From assembly GCF_003385235.1 (NCBI RefSeq), contig NZ_PQIA01000027.1, positions 16,624-80,623 on the forward strand: 64,000 bases of DNA. The letters are read 5' to 3'. How positions within the stretch are numbered: position 1 is the stretch's first letter; each line of letters starts with the position of its first letter. The notes under the pieces are model-generated. The model saw only the letters and a program-made list of their open reading frames with translations. It searched no databases and was not told the DNA's origin. This document shows, piece by piece, positions 1 to 8,915 of the stretch. The DNA is from Amycolatopsis circi (GTDB lineage Bacteria; Actinomycetota; Actinomycetes; Mycobacteriales; Pseudonocardiaceae). The translations under genes were made by a program, and so were the position numbers.

Positions 1-653
1 ATCCGCTCGACGATCACCGGCGGCATCGCCGACAGCACCGACTGGTACTGCTCGGTCGCCATCAGCTCTTCGGTCGTGCGCACCACCGGCATGATGACGC
101 CCGCGGCCTCGGCGGCTTCCTCCAGCTCGAACGAGTTCCACTGCGAGATCGCTTGCTGCACCACGGCATCCCGCTCGGGAACGCCCAGCAGTGCGGCCGC
201 GTCGTTGCGCAGCTTCGGGTACGGGCTGATCGGGTGCACCCAGCGTCCGTCCGAAGTGGAGTAGAACCGATCCGTGCCGAAGGCGGGATCGACGCGCGCC
301 GGGTCGCCTTGCGGGTAGCCGTCGAGCAGTTCCCACTTCTTGTCGTAGAACGGGCACAGCCGGTGCGGCGCGGTCCGCAGGTCCATCGAAATGTCCTGCC
401 CGCGTCCGCCGCGCAGCTGCCAGATCTTCGCCACCGCAACGGATTTCGCCGCCAGCGCGATGGACGTCGCCCCGGCCAGCCGCAGTGCGCCCGGCAGGAC
501 CGGGTCGGCTCCGGTGAACTCGATCCGGCCGCCGGCGTCGGATTCCTGCAGGCCCACTGAGCCAAGGAGATCGGCCAGCGGCTGATGCAGGTCGTACTCG
601 TCGGTGGTGGCTGGCTTGGCGAGCGCGGCTTCGAGCTGCTCGGTGAGAGTCAT
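1..653 (-). CDS. CaiB/BaiF family CoA-transferase (family III), C-terminus beyond window edge
   Basis: I translated this from an ATG at 653 on the minus strand. The product begins MTLTEQLEAALAKPATTDEY and continues with DPVLPGALRLAGATSIALAAKSVAVAKIWQ, a pattern typical of class III CoA-transferases, which move CoA between acyl groups. The reading frame is open to base 1, so only the first 217 residues are visible. Its start overlaps the stop of the upstream dehydrogenase gene by ATGA, so it is the last visible gene of a minus-strand operon running from about 5.04 kb. A second, full-length family III CoA-transferase opens the operon, so the pathway carries two. The family assignment rests on overall sequence character; the catalytic Asp cannot be confirmed in this fragment. 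Confidence 0.75.
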   Translation of the reverse strand, partial: MTLTEQLEAALAKPATTDEYDLHQPLADLLGSVGLQESDAGGRIEFTGADPVLPGALRLAGATSIALAAKSVAVAKIWQLRGGRGQDISMDLRTAPHRLCPFYDKKWELLDGYPQGDPARVDPAFGTDRFYSTSDGRWVHPISPYPKLRNDAAALLGVPERDAVVQQAISQWNSFELEEAAEAAGVIMPVVRTTEELMATEQYQSVLSAMPPVIVER

Positions 654-1507
654 TCCTTCTCCAGCGCGTCCAGCAGCGCGCGAGTCCGGTTGTCTCGCGC
701 TTCGACGCGCGCGGAGTAAGTGTCCGCGGCGCCGTAGGTCTGCTCGACCTCCTCGATCACCGCGTCGAGGTGCTCCCGGTCCGGGCGGCCGATCTCGAAC
801 TTCATCTGCGAGCCGACGTGCCCCACCAGGTGCCGGATCCCGTCCGGGCCGCCGCCGAGATGCATGCTCTCGAACGGCCCGATGGTCGCCCACCGCGGCC
901 CGAGCGACGCCTTGACCAGCTCGTCCAGGTCCGCCGCGGAAATCACGCCCTGCTGCACGAGGTACATCGCCTGGTCGTTGAAGACCTTCTGCAGCCGGTT
1001 CCCGACGAAGCCGGGCACTTCCTTCTTCAGCGTGATCGGCTTCTTGCCCAGCCCGCGGTAGACCTCGACGGCCTTCTCCACGGTCTCCTCGGAGGTCGAA
1101 ACTCCGGGCACCACCTCGACCAGCGGCATCAGCTCAGGCGGGTTGAACGGGTGCCCGATGACGATCCGCGAGGCCGCCGCGTTGCCCTCGGCGATCACCG
1201 AGGGCAACAGCGACGACGAGGAGGAAGCCAGTACTGCGTCGTCGCGCGTGGCGGCGGCGAGCGTCGCGAACATTTCCCGCTTCAGCTCGATCCGCTCCGG
1301 GCCCGACTCCTGGACGAAGTCGGCCCCGTCAGCGGCTTCCGCGAGGTCCGCGACTGCCGTGGCGGGCAGCCCGGCGAGGTCCCGGGAGACGATTTCCCGC
1401 AGGTCCGGACGCGGATCGGTGACCCGCACCGTCCAGCCCGCCTCGGCGAACAGCCGAGCCCACGACACTCCGATGACCCCAGCGCCGACGATCGCGACGA
1501 CCGGCAT
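650..1507 (-). CDS. 3-hydroxyacyl-CoA dehydrogenase family protein
   Basis: This is a 285-residue NAD-dependent dehydrogenase of the 3-hydroxyacyl-CoA / L-carnitine dehydrogenase family. The N-terminal Rossmann motif VGAGVIGVSWARLFAEAG (residues 5-22) binds the dinucleotide. The segment SSSSSLLPS, the IGHPFNPPELMPLVEVV strand and KEVPGFVGNRLQ are hallmarks of the family. An ATG further upstream is open in frame, but the start at 1507 puts the Rossmann fold at the N-terminus as usual. It lies 14 bp behind an acyl-CoA dehydrogenase gene and overlaps the next CoA-transferase gene by 4 bp. It should oxidise a 3-hydroxyacyl-CoA (or a related hydroxy acid) in the same degradative pathway; the substrate cannot be read from the sequence. 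Confidence 0.88.
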   Translation of the reverse strand: MPVVAIVGAGVIGVSWARLFAEAGWTVRVTDPRPDLREIVSRDLAGLPATAVADLAEAADGADFVQESGPERIELKREMFATLAAATRDDAVLASSSSSLLPSVIAEGNAAASRIVIGHPFNPPELMPLVEVVPGVSTSEETVEKAVEVYRGLGKKPITLKKEVPGFVGNRLQKVFNDQAMYLVQQGVISAADLDELVKASLGPRWATIGPFESMHLGGGPDGIRHLVGHVGSQMKFEIGRPDREHLDAVIEEVEQTYGAADTYSARVEARDNRTRALLDALEKE

Positions 1508-1521
1508 GGCGCACTCCTTTC

Positions 1522-2685
1522 TCAGGCGGTGACCGCGTCCGCGTTGTTGAGCAGCGCGCTCGGCGGCGTCAGCAACGCGTCCGACGCTAGCGCGCGGCGC
1601 CGGGCCGCGCTCACTCCGCCGTAACTCTCCGTAATGGCGATGAGGCGCGCCGCGTGGTGCGCGACCTCTGATTCGTAAGTCATTCCGATGCCGCCGTGCA
1701 GCTGGACGATCTCCTCGGCCGCCGCGGTCGCCGCGTCGGACACGAACACGAACGCGTCGTCCGCCGTCGTCTCGAGGTCCACTGTGGACGCACCGTTGTC
1801 GTAAGCCTCGACCGTCGCGGTGGCCCACAGCGCCAGCGAACGAGCCAACTCGACCTTCGCGTACAGGTCGGCGGCGCGGTGCACAAGCGCCTGGAACGCC
1901 GCCAGCGGAACACCGAACTGCTTGCGGGTCTTGAGGTATTCGACGGTCATGGCGAGTCCGGTCTCCATCAGGCCGATCGCCTCGCCGGTCACCGCGACCC
2001 GCGCCCGCGAGAACGCGCGACGCAGCGCGGCCGGCGCGTCGGAGTCCGAGGTGCCGAGCAGAACCGCTGGCGTACCAGCGAATTCGACCTGCGACGTGTG
2101 GCCCCAGTCCGCGGCCCGGCCGTCAACGCGAGTGATGCCCTCCGCGGTCGCCTCGACCAGGTACACCCCGGTGCGGCCGTTCTCGTCCACCGCGGTGACC
2201 AGGAACTTGTCGGCCTGGTCCGCGTTGCGCACCGGCGACTTCACGCCAGTCAGCGCGGAACCGGCCGCCGACACGGACGGCGCGACGCCCCACGGACGTC
2301 CCGGCTCGGCGTGCGCGACCGCGATCGTGGTGCCACCGGCGGCGAGCACCGGCAGCAGCGCCTTGACCTGGTCGTCGGTGCCCAGCTCGGCGATGATCCA
2401 CGACGGCAGGAACACGCCGTCGAGCAGCGGTTCGGCCGCCGCGTGCTTGCCCATCGCCTCCAGCGTCGCGTAGACCTCGACCGGACCGGCGTCGGCGCCG
2501 TCGTGGTCGCCGGAGATCGGGAGACCGGCGAGACCCAGCTCGCCGAGGGTGTTCCAGACCTGGTCGTTCCAGCCGAGTTCGCTGCTCGTCGCGGCCGCGC
2601 GGCCGCCCGCCGGGTAGCCGCGGCCGACTGCCGTGTCGACGGTCTCGAACAGCAGCTTCTGGTCTTCGTTGAATTCGAGGTTCAT
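1522..2685 (-). CDS. acyl-CoA dehydrogenase (probable partner subunit)
   Basis: This 387-residue protein of the acyl-CoA dehydrogenase flavoprotein fold starts MNLEFNEDQKLLFETVDTAV. The C-terminal part has the flavin-contact segment VQLHGGIGMTYESEVAHHAA. The FAD-binding middle domain is weakly conserved compared with the following gene: the usual ALTEPxAGSD motif is absent, and AVAHAEPGRPWG stands there instead. It is 13 bp downstream of a second, canonical acyl-CoA dehydrogenase gene. Actinobacterial paired genes of this kind often encode heteromeric dehydrogenases in which one subunit is degenerate; I infer that here. The ATG at 2685 was preferred to an in-frame upstream start because it gives the standard N-terminus. 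Confidence 0.85.
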   Translation of the reverse strand: MNLEFNEDQKLLFETVDTAVGRGYPAGGRAAATSSELGWNDQVWNTLGELGLAGLPISGDHDGADAGPVEVYATLEAMGKHAAAEPLLDGVFLPSWIIAELGTDDQVKALLPVLAAGGTTIAVAHAEPGRPWGVAPSVSAAGSALTGVKSPVRNADQADKFLVTAVDENGRTGVYLVEATAEGITRVDGRAADWGHTSQVEFAGTPAVLLGTSDSDAPAALRRAFSRARVAVTGEAIGLMETGLAMTVEYLKTRKQFGVPLAAFQALVHRAADLYAKVELARSLALWATATVEAYDNGASTVDLETTADDAFVFVSDAATAAAEEIVQLHGGIGMTYESEVAHHAARLIAITESYGGVSAARRRALASDALLTPPSALLNNADAVTA

Positions 2686-2698
2686 GAGTCGCCGTCCC

Positions 2699-3871
2699 TT
2701 ACAGACCGAGGATCGTCTTCGCGATGACGCCGCGCTGGATTTCGTTGGAGCCGCCAAAAATCGACAGCTTCCGCTGGTTCAGGTACTGCGCCGCGGCCAC
2801 CACGGCGGCCTCGTCGGCCTTCACCGGCGATTCGGTGTCCAGCAGCATGCCGTCGGAACCGGCCGCGCGCATGCGCAGCTTCGTGAGCGCCTGCAGGGCC
2901 TGCGTGCCCTCCATCTTGAGCAGCGACGACACCGGGCTCGGCTGGCCGTTCTCCGAAGCGGCGGTGACCCGCATCTGGGTCGCCTCGAGCGCGAGCAGCG
3001 TGGTCTTCGCGGTGTGCATGGCCGCGCGGAACTCCGCGTCGCCGGCGAGCGGACCGTCCTCAGTGGGCAGTTCGGCGGCCGCGGCGGCGAGGTCGGCGAA
3101 GATCCGCTGTCCGGTGCCGACCTGGGCGATGCCGTTGCGCTCGTTGCCGAGCAGGAACTTCGCGTACGTCCAGCCCTTGTTCTCCTCGCCGACCAGGTTC
3201 TCCGCCGGGATCACCACATTGTCGAAGAAGAACTCGTTGACCTCGGCGGACCCGTCGACCAGCTTGATCGGACGCCGCTCGATGCCCGGCGTGTTCAGGT
3301 CCAGCAGCAGGAAGGACAGGCCCTGCTGCTTGCGCGGCGCGTCCGGGTTGGTCCGCGCGAGCACGAACATCCAGTCGCCGTACTGGCCGAGCGTGGTCCA
3401 GGTCTTCTGTCCATTGAGGACGTAGTGGTCGCCTTCGAGCTTCGCCGTGGTGCGCAGCCCGGCGAGGTCCGAACCGGCCTCCGGCTCGGAGAAGCCCTGC
3501 GACCACCAGATGTCGAGATTCGCGGTGGCCGGGAGGAACTTCTGCTTCTGCTCCTCGCTGCCGAACTCGGCGATGATCGGGCCGACCATGCTCGCGTTGA
3601 AGGCGAGCGGCTGCGGTACCGCGTTGCGCTGCAGTTCAGAGGCGTAGATGTGGGATTGCGTCGGGGTCCAGTCCTGGCCGCCCCATTGGGTCGGCCAGTG
3701 CGGCACCGCCAGACCGTGCTCGTTCAGGATCCGCTGGCTGGTAACGATGTCGTCGCGCGTGATCAGGCCGAGTGCGCTGCGCTTGCGGATTTCCTCGGGA
3801 ATCGCACCCAGGAACACCTCCCGCAGGCCGTCCCGGAACGCGAGGTCCTCTTTAGACAGTTCGAGATCCAT
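2699..3871 (-). CDS. acyl-CoA dehydrogenase
   Basis: A 390-residue FAD-dependent acyl-CoA dehydrogenase. Visible family features are the N-terminal helical domain (MDLELSKEDLAFRDGLREVF), the GFSEPEAGSDLAGLRTTA flavin motif near residues 130-147, the NGQKTWTT strand, and the C-terminal FGGSNEIQRGVIAKTILGL motif. It should introduce the alpha-beta double bond in an acyl-CoA. The neighbouring dehydrogenase gene lies immediately downstream and a CoA-transferase gene ends upstream at 3875, so the three are probably co-transcribed and the two dehydrogenases may form one complex. The chain length or ring specificity of the substrate is not apparent. Confidence 0.92.
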   Translation of the reverse strand: MDLELSKEDLAFRDGLREVFLGAIPEEIRKRSALGLITRDDIVTSQRILNEHGLAVPHWPTQWGGQDWTPTQSHIYASELQRNAVPQPLAFNASMVGPIIAEFGSEEQKQKFLPATANLDIWWSQGFSEPEAGSDLAGLRTTAKLEGDHYVLNGQKTWTTLGQYGDWMFVLARTNPDAPRKQQGLSFLLLDLNTPGIERRPIKLVDGSAEVNEFFFDNVVIPAENLVGEENKGWTYAKFLLGNERNGIAQVGTGQRIFADLAAAAAELPTEDGPLAGDAEFRAAMHTAKTTLLALEATQMRVTAASENGQPSPVSSLLKMEGTQALQALTKLRMRAAGSDGMLLDTESPVKADEAAVVAAAQYLNQRKLSIFGGSNEIQRGVIAKTILGL

Positions 3872-3874
3872 CGA

Positions 3875-5041
3875 TCAAACCCCTTCAGTGGTGCGTACGG
3901 CTCCGACGACTTCGGCGGTGCTCGCTCCGGCGCGTTCGGCGTGCCTGCGGAACCCGGCCGGGGTCCGCGAGAAATGCAGCGGGCTCTCCACGACGCGGAT
4001 CGTGCCCTCGGTCGGGTGTTCCCGCTCGGTGATCAGCCCGACTTCCCGAACGTACGGGTCGGTCGGCAGGTCGGCGATGTCGACGACGACCGCGTACGGA
4101 ACGTCGTGGGCGGTCAGGTACTCCTCCCACTCCGCGGTGGTGCGGCTGGCGGAGTTGGCCAGGACCTTCTCCACTCCCGCGGTGAAAATCTCCCGGTCGA
4201 TCACCGGGGAGTCCCAGGCCGGATCGGCCGCGACGTCGTCGAGACCGGCGCCGATCAGCAGCGTCCGCACCGCGTCGTTGGTGTAGGGCACCGCGGCGAT
4301 CGCGCCGCCGTCGGCCGTGCGCATCGCCGCGTGCGTGTCGCTGAGCGAAAGCGGGTTGCCGACGTCGCCGGCGGCCGGGACGAAGACGTCGCCTGCCAGG
4401 TGTTCGACCAGGTTGACCGCGATCATCGCGTCGGCCATCGCCAGTTCGACCTGCTGGCCCTTGCCGGTGCGCTGCTGGTCGAAGAGCGCGGCGAGCACGC
4501 CGTTCAGCAGGTACAGCGCGGCGGTCTTGTCGGCGATGAAGGTCGGGACGAACTGCAGCGTGCCGCCCGCCCGGTCCTGCAGGCTGACCAGGCCGGACGT
4601 GGCCTGGATGACCTCGTCGTAGGCGGGCCGGTTGGCGCGCGACGAGCCGGGCGCGAAACCCTGCGCGTGGGCGTAGACGAGGCGGGGGAAGCGTTCGCGC
4701 AGCTGCTCGTAGCCGAGGCCGAGCCGGTCGAGCGCGGCGGCGCGCATGTTGGTGACGAGGACGTCGGCGTCGGCGAGCAGGGCGAAGAGGTCTTCGCGGC
4801 CGGCGGGGTCCTTGAGGTCGAGTTCGATGCTGCGTTTGTTCTGGTTGACCTGCATGTACAGCGGGGCCATCCCGGGCGTGCGGCCGGTGTTGGCCGGCGA
4901 GTGCCGGGCGACGTCGCGCAGCGGTTCGACCCGGATCACGTCGGCGCCGAAGTCGCCGAGGATCTGCGTGGCGTACGGGCCCATCACCGCGGACGACAGG
5001 TCGAGCACCTTAACCCCGGAAAGCGGTCCGGTGGCATCCAT
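3875..5041 (-). CDS. CaiB/BaiF family CoA-transferase
   Basis: A complete 388-residue class III CoA-transferase. The N-terminus GPLSGVKVLDLSSAVMGPYA and GDFGADVIRVEPL are diagnostic, followed by NQNKRSIELDLKDPAGRE. The family's catalytic aspartate is expected in the segment following VTNMRAAALDRLGLGYEQL. It activates a carboxylic acid by transferring CoA from an acyl-CoA donor, feeding the two dehydrogenases encoded 3 bp downstream. It is the first gene of the minus-strand operon and is divergent from a LysR regulator gene, with a perfect palindrome between them, so that regulator is the likely controller. Confidence 0.92.
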   Translation of the reverse strand: MDATGPLSGVKVLDLSSAVMGPYATQILGDFGADVIRVEPLRDVARHSPANTGRTPGMAPLYMQVNQNKRSIELDLKDPAGREDLFALLADADVLVTNMRAAALDRLGLGYEQLRERFPRLVYAHAQGFAPGSSRANRPAYDEVIQATSGLVSLQDRAGGTLQFVPTFIADKTAALYLLNGVLAALFDQQRTGKGQQVELAMADAMIAVNLVEHLAGDVFVPAAGDVGNPLSLSDTHAAMRTADGGAIAAVPYTNDAVRTLLIGAGLDDVAADPAWDSPVIDREIFTAGVEKVLANSASRTTAEWEEYLTAHDVPYAVVVDIADLPTDPYVREVGLITEREHPTEGTIRVVESPLHFSRTPAGFRRHAERAGASTAEVVGAVRTTEGV

Positions 5042-5136
5042 CTTCGCGGTCCTCCCGTTGACGATCTTTGGTTCACCACTGACGCTAAGCGCTTGCTCAC
5101 CGGAAGGGAATGACCGAGTGCATCAGATCGGTATGA

Positions 5137-5156
5137 CCACGGTGATAACACCGTGG
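5137..5156. promoter_or_regulatory. perfect 20-bp inverted repeat, candidate LysR operator
   Basis: CCACGGTG-ATAA-CACCGTGG is an exact 8-4-8 inverted repeat in the intergenic space between the divergent CoA-transferase operon and the LysR gene. LysR-type regulators usually bind such dyads between themselves and a divergent target. It overlaps the first in-frame GTG (5153) of the LysR ORF, which favours the later GTG at 5171 as the true start. Confidence 0.7.
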
Positions 5157-5170
5157 GTACGCTGCTCAGC

Positions 5171-6043
5171 GTGGAGATCCACCACCTGCGGTACTTCCTC
5201 GCGGTCGCGCGCGAGCTGAACTTCACCCGTGCGGCGCGGGCGTTGAACATGTCCGTGCCGCCGCTCAGCCAGCGCATTCGCGACCTCGAACGCGAGCTGG
5301 GGGAACCGTTGTTCGACCGCTCCACCCACCACACGCGACTGTCCGAGGCGGGCGAAGCGCTGCTGCCGCTCGCCGAATCGGTCGTTTCGGGCTTCGACGC
5401 CATCCCGGCCCGGATGCGCGCCCGCGACCAGCGCGCTGACGTCCGCCTCGCCATCCCCGACGTGCTCAACCCCGCGCACCGCCGCCAGCTCAGCGAATCG
5501 ATCCGCGCGCTGGACGGCTCGTACCGGTTCACGCTGCGGCAGATGCCGTCGCTCGGGATGGAATCGGCCCTGCTCAGCAACTCGCTCGACCTCGCCGTGT
5601 CCCATCTGGGCACTTCCGACGACCGGCTGTCCACCATCGTCCTTTACCGTGAGCCGCTCGGTGCCGTGGTGGACGCGTCGCGGTTCCCCGGCCGGACCTC
5701 GCTTACCCTCGCCGACCTGCGCGGATTCCAGTACCTGCAGGGCCCGCGACACTGGGATCTCGGCTCCCGGCGCGCCGAACAGCTCTCCGCCCGGGGCGTG
5801 CTGGTCGATCCGGAAGCGCAGTTCTCCGACGTCAGCGGGCTGTTGATCTTCTTGCGCAGCACCAAAAGCTTCACCCTCGCGCCGGTCGAATCCGCGACGG
5901 CACTGGCCTTGGACCCGAACGAATGCGCGGTCCTGCCGATCGACGATCTGGTCGCCACGCTCACCACGTTCCTGATCCGGCGGACTGCCGACACGCGGCT
6001 GGACCCGGTGGTCGAGGTGCTGCGGCACGCTCGTGTCTCGTGA
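5171..6043 (+). CDS. LysR-family transcriptional regulator
   Basis: A 290-residue LysR regulator. The N-terminal winged helix-turn-helix (VEIHHLRYFLAVARELNFTRAARALNMSVPPLSQRIRDLE) is canonical and the rest is a periplasmic-binding-protein-like effector domain. The GTG at 5171 is chosen because LysR proteins start right at the MEIHHLRYF-like segment; an upstream GTG at 5153 lies inside the palindromic operator. It is divergent from the acyl-CoA degradation operon and probably controls it in response to a pathway intermediate. Its stop codon lies inside a family A palindromic repeat. Confidence 0.9.
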   Translation: MEIHHLRYFLAVARELNFTRAARALNMSVPPLSQRIRDLERELGEPLFDRSTHHTRLSEAGEALLPLAESVVSGFDAIPARMRARDQRADVRLAIPDVLNPAHRRQLSESIRALDGSYRFTLRQMPSLGMESALLSNSLDLAVSHLGTSDDRLSTIVLYREPLGAVVDASRFPGRTSLTLADLRGFQYLQGPRHWDLGSRRAEQLSARGVLVDPEAQFSDVSGLLIFLRSTKSFTLAPVESATALALDPNECAVLPIDDLVATLTTFLIRRTADTRLDPVVEVLRHARVS

Positions 6044-6081
6044 GTGGCAATCCCGGTTCTAACCGGGATTGCCACTCACGA
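6038..6081. repeat. family A palindromic repeat
   Basis: A perfect 21-2-21 inverted repeat with arms beginning TCGTGAGTGGCAATCCCGGT. The stop codon TGA of the LysR gene (6041-6043) is part of the left arm. Related copies lie at 28843, 39212, 45642 and 53478. It can form a strong hairpin on either strand and lies between the LysR gene and the jet operon, where a terminator would be expected, though there is no T-run. Confidence 0.9.
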
Positions 6082-6098
6082 CCCCTACACTCGCCACA

Positions 6099-7304
6099 GT
6101 GGATTCCGTCGGCGAGCTTCCCGCGGCGCTGGCTCCGGTGTGGCAAGCGGTGCACGCCCGGCTCTCGTCCGGGCTTCCGGTCAGCCGCGTCCGGGTCGGC
6201 CCGCTCGATTCCGAGCAGCAAACGGCCGTCGCCGACCTGCTCGGCTTGGCACAGTTTCCCGGCGAGTACACGAACATCTCCCTGACCCGGCTGGACGAGA
6301 CCCTTCACGAAGCCATCGGAGCCGGGGCGCGCGAAGTCGTCGCGAGGCTGGTCGGCCCGATCGGCAACCGCGCCGAGGATCGCCGGACGGCCGCTGAAGC
6401 CCGCGAAAGTCTGTGGGCCTGGCTGGACGGCCATCCCGTGATCACCGCACAACCAGCCTTGCGGTCCTGGACGTCAGGTATTCGCCGGGCCGGCTTGATC
6501 GAGGGTTCGATCGAACGCACCCGGCTCGAACTCGAACGGGCGCTGCGCGTGCTTTCCGAACTGCCGGCCGCCGGGATGCCGCTGCCGGTATTCGCCGATT
6601 CCGTGCTCGACGCGACCCATGCGCTGGACGACGGCACCCGCACCGCGAATCTCGTCCTCAAAGCGCTGACCGCGATCTACGACGTGCCGCCTCCAGCGGA
6701 CGCGCCGGAACGCCGAGCGCTGTGGGAGCGAGCAGGCGTCGCGGACGACGAGCTGTCGTCAACCGTGCTCGTGGCCGGGCTCCAGGTCCCCGGAGACCAC
6801 GTCGTCGGCCGGATCCTCGATGCGTGCCACGACGCGGGAACCGCAGCGGTCGTGACGTTGCAGCACCTCCGCGGCAGCAGGCTGACAGCCGCGCCGAGCG
6901 CGGTCTGGGTGTTCGAGAACCCCAGCGTGCTGACCCTCGCACTGGCGCGCTTCGGCAGCTCCTGTCCGCCGCTGGTCTGCACCTCTGGCTGGCCGAGCAG
7001 CGCCGGGGTCGCCTTGCTGAAGCAATTAGCGCAGATCGGAACAACTCTGTACTACCACGGCGATTTCGATGGCGACGGACTGCGAATCGCCGCGAATGTC
7101 GTAGCCCGTACCGGTGCGAAGCCCTGGCGGATGACGAGCGCCGATTACCTCGCCGCGGTCGCCGACGGTCCCGCGGCCGGAAGGGTGACCCCGGTCCCCT
7201 GGGACCCGGAACTGGCGATCCACCTGGCTGAGCAAGGAAAAACGGTGCCGGAGGAACGCGTCGCCGACAGTCTTTTCGACGAGATCGTCAGCCAACCGAG
7301 CTAG
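6099..7304 (+). CDS. jetD: Wadjet type II nuclease subunit JetD (TIGR02679, DUF3323/DUF2399)
   Basis: A 401-residue protein of the TIGR02679 family, which carries a C-terminal TOPRIM-like DUF2399 nuclease domain. The TOPRIM signature is visible: Glu273 in WVFENPS, then HGDFDGDGLRIA with D322, D324 and D326. In Wadjet systems JetD cleaves the circular plasmid DNA that the SMC complex has extruded. A TTG at 6069 lies inside the upstream palindromic repeat, so I use the GTG at 6099 (VDSVGELPAAL). There is no clear Shine-Dalgarno sequence, suggesting a leaderless or weakly initiated message. It is the first gene of the operon, 72 bp before jetA, whereas type I Wadjet operons place jetD last. Confidence 0.9.
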   Translation: MDSVGELPAALAPVWQAVHARLSSGLPVSRVRVGPLDSEQQTAVADLLGLAQFPGEYTNISLTRLDETLHEAIGAGAREVVARLVGPIGNRAEDRRTAAEARESLWAWLDGHPVITAQPALRSWTSGIRRAGLIEGSIERTRLELERALRVLSELPAAGMPLPVFADSVLDATHALDDGTRTANLVLKALTAIYDVPPPADAPERRALWERAGVADDELSSTVLVAGLQVPGDHVVGRILDACHDAGTAAVVTLQHLRGSRLTAAPSAVWVFENPSVLTLALARFGSSCPPLVCTSGWPSSAGVALLKQLAQIGTTLYYHGDFDGDGLRIAANVVARTGAKPWRMTSADYLAAVADGPAAGRVTPVPWDPELAIHLAEQGKTVPEERVADSLFDEIVSQPS

Positions 7305-7376
7305 CGGTCGGGAGCAGCCCGGCTGAACTGTCGGCGCCCTCCCGTACCGTTGCCGGTGACGATGGCAGGAGGACGC

Positions 7377-8915
7377 ATGGACCCGATCCGTGTCCCGCCT
7401 GAGATGTTCCGCTTCACCAGCGGAGACCTGGCCGGGCTGTACGTGTCGGTGCTGCACGCTTTCGGCGAGGCGAACGAGCGGCTGGAGACTTCCCTCGGAC
7501 TGGACGACGTCCGGGCCCGCCTGCGTTCGGTCGGCTGGCTCGACGCGCTCGAAGACGAGGAACTCCGGCGCGCCCTGGAACAGCTCCACGCGTGGCATCT
7601 CGTCGACATCGTCCAAAACCACTCGGAGAACTACCGGTCGGCCGCCGAGTACGAACGGCGCAACCTGCAGTATTCCCTGACGCGGCAAGGCGAAGCCGCG
7701 TTCGCCGGCGTCGTGCACGCGATGAGCATGCTCGCGTCGGCCGGAGCGCTGCAGACAGCGGTTCTCGACGCGATCGCCGACCGGCTCGCCGACCTGGCGC
7801 GCGAACTGGACGCGGGGTCGGATCGCCGGGTGTTCACCGCGCTGACCGAACTGGAAAGCCATCTCGAAGCATTGCGCGCGAACACCAAGCAGTTCAACGG
7901 CGAACTGCAGCGGTTGCTGCGTTCGGAAGGAGCCACCCTCGCCACCTTCCACGAGGTCAAGGCGTCCACCGTGGCCTACCTCGAGGAATTCCTGACCGAT
8001 CTGGAGCAGCGGAGGCACACGATCGGCGTCCGGATCCAGCGGGTCGAAGACCGCGGGGTCGGGCTGATGCACCAGCGCGCACTGGTCGGGGCGGATCTCC
8101 CGCGGTTGTCGGGTGCCGATCCCGGTCCCGAATGGCTGGCGCATCGCCGGGCTCGATGGGACGGACTCCGCGCCTGGTTCCTGCCGTCGGACGGGTCGAC
8201 GCCCCGGGCCGAGCAGCTGCATGCCGTCGCCCGGCGCGCGATCATCACGCTGCTGCAAGTCCTCGACCGGATCACCGAGTCGCGACGGCGGGCCAGCAGC
8301 GCGGCGGCCGATTTCCGCGAGCTGGCCAGGTGGTTCGCCGTCGTCCCCGCACAGGGCGACCTGCACCGGTTGTGGTCGACGGTCTTCGGGCTCAGCCCGG
8401 CTCGGCACGCGCATCTCGCCCATCCCGATCCCGAGCTGATCAGCTCGAGCACGTCCTGGGAAGAAGCTCCGCCGGTCGAGGTCTCCCCATTGCTGCGCAC
8501 GTCGGGGAAAACCGAACGGTTCAGTCGCACCGGCAAGGTCCGCGACGTCGCCGCGATCAAGGCAGCGCGGGCGGAACAGGCCCGTGCGGAGCGAGCCGAG
8601 CTGGAAGCCGCGTGGGACTTGCTCGACACCGGCGGGCCGATCCGGCTCTCCGCCTTCGGCAGGCTCGACCACGCCGTGTTCGAAAGGCTGCTCGACTTGC
8701 TCGGCCGCGCCCTCGGAACCGCCCCGGGCCGAGGCGGTGTCCGGCAGAGCACGACTTCCGACGGCCGGATCGAGATTCTGCTCCGTCCGCCAGCCGACGG
8801 AGCCGTCGCAAGGCTCACCACTCCACGCGGGCTCTTCCACGGCCCCGACTACGAGATCGAGATCCGCACTGCGGGCAGCAGCCAGGCCCGGCGGGCGAGC
8901 GGAGGCGGCTCATGA
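7377..8915 (+). CDS. jetA: Wadjet type II kleisin-like subunit JetA (TIGR02677, DUF2397)
   Basis: A 512-residue protein recognisable as the TIGR02677/DUF2397 member of the conserved TIGR02677-02680 four-gene set. The N-terminus (MDPIRVPPEMFRFTSGDLAG) is followed by a predicted winged-helix region and long helices; in the type II Wadjet scheme this is the kleisin-like (MksF-type) component bridging the SMC heads. The ATG at 7377 follows AGGAGG at 7367-7372. The ORF extends upstream to 7350, but that start has no ribosome site. Its stop overlaps the start of a 29-codon ORF by ATGA. Confidence 0.9.
   Translation: MDPIRVPPEMFRFTSGDLAGLYVSVLHAFGEANERLETSLGLDDVRARLRSVGWLDALEDEELRRALEQLHAWHLVDIVQNHSENYRSAAEYERRNLQYSLTRQGEAAFAGVVHAMSMLASAGALQTAVLDAIADRLADLARELDAGSDRRVFTALTELESHLEALRANTKQFNGELQRLLRSEGATLATFHEVKASTVAYLEEFLTDLEQRRHTIGVRIQRVEDRGVGLMHQRALVGADLPRLSGADPGPEWLAHRRARWDGLRAWFLPSDGSTPRAEQLHAVARRAIITLLQVLDRITESRRRASSAAADFRELARWFAVVPAQGDLHRLWSTVFGLSPARHAHLAHPDPELISSSTSWEEAPPVEVSPLLRTSGKTERFSRTGKVRDVAAIKAARAEQARAERAELEAAWDLLDTGGPIRLSAFGRLDHAVFERLLDLLGRALGTAPGRGGVRQSTTSDGRIEILLRPPADGAVARLTTPRGLFHGPDYEIEIRTAGSSQARRASGGGS

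Noticed and set aside
2633..5113. Very long plus-strand open frame (826 codons) opposite the acyl-CoA dehydrogenase genes
   Set aside because: It mirrors the third-position GC of the minus-strand genes and encodes a low-complexity Arg/Gly/Val-rich product without any domain; it is a shadow frame.
6069..6098. TTG at 6069 as the jetD start
   Set aside because: It lies within the right arm of the family A palindrome and has no ribosome site; the GTG at 6099 gives a natural N-terminus.
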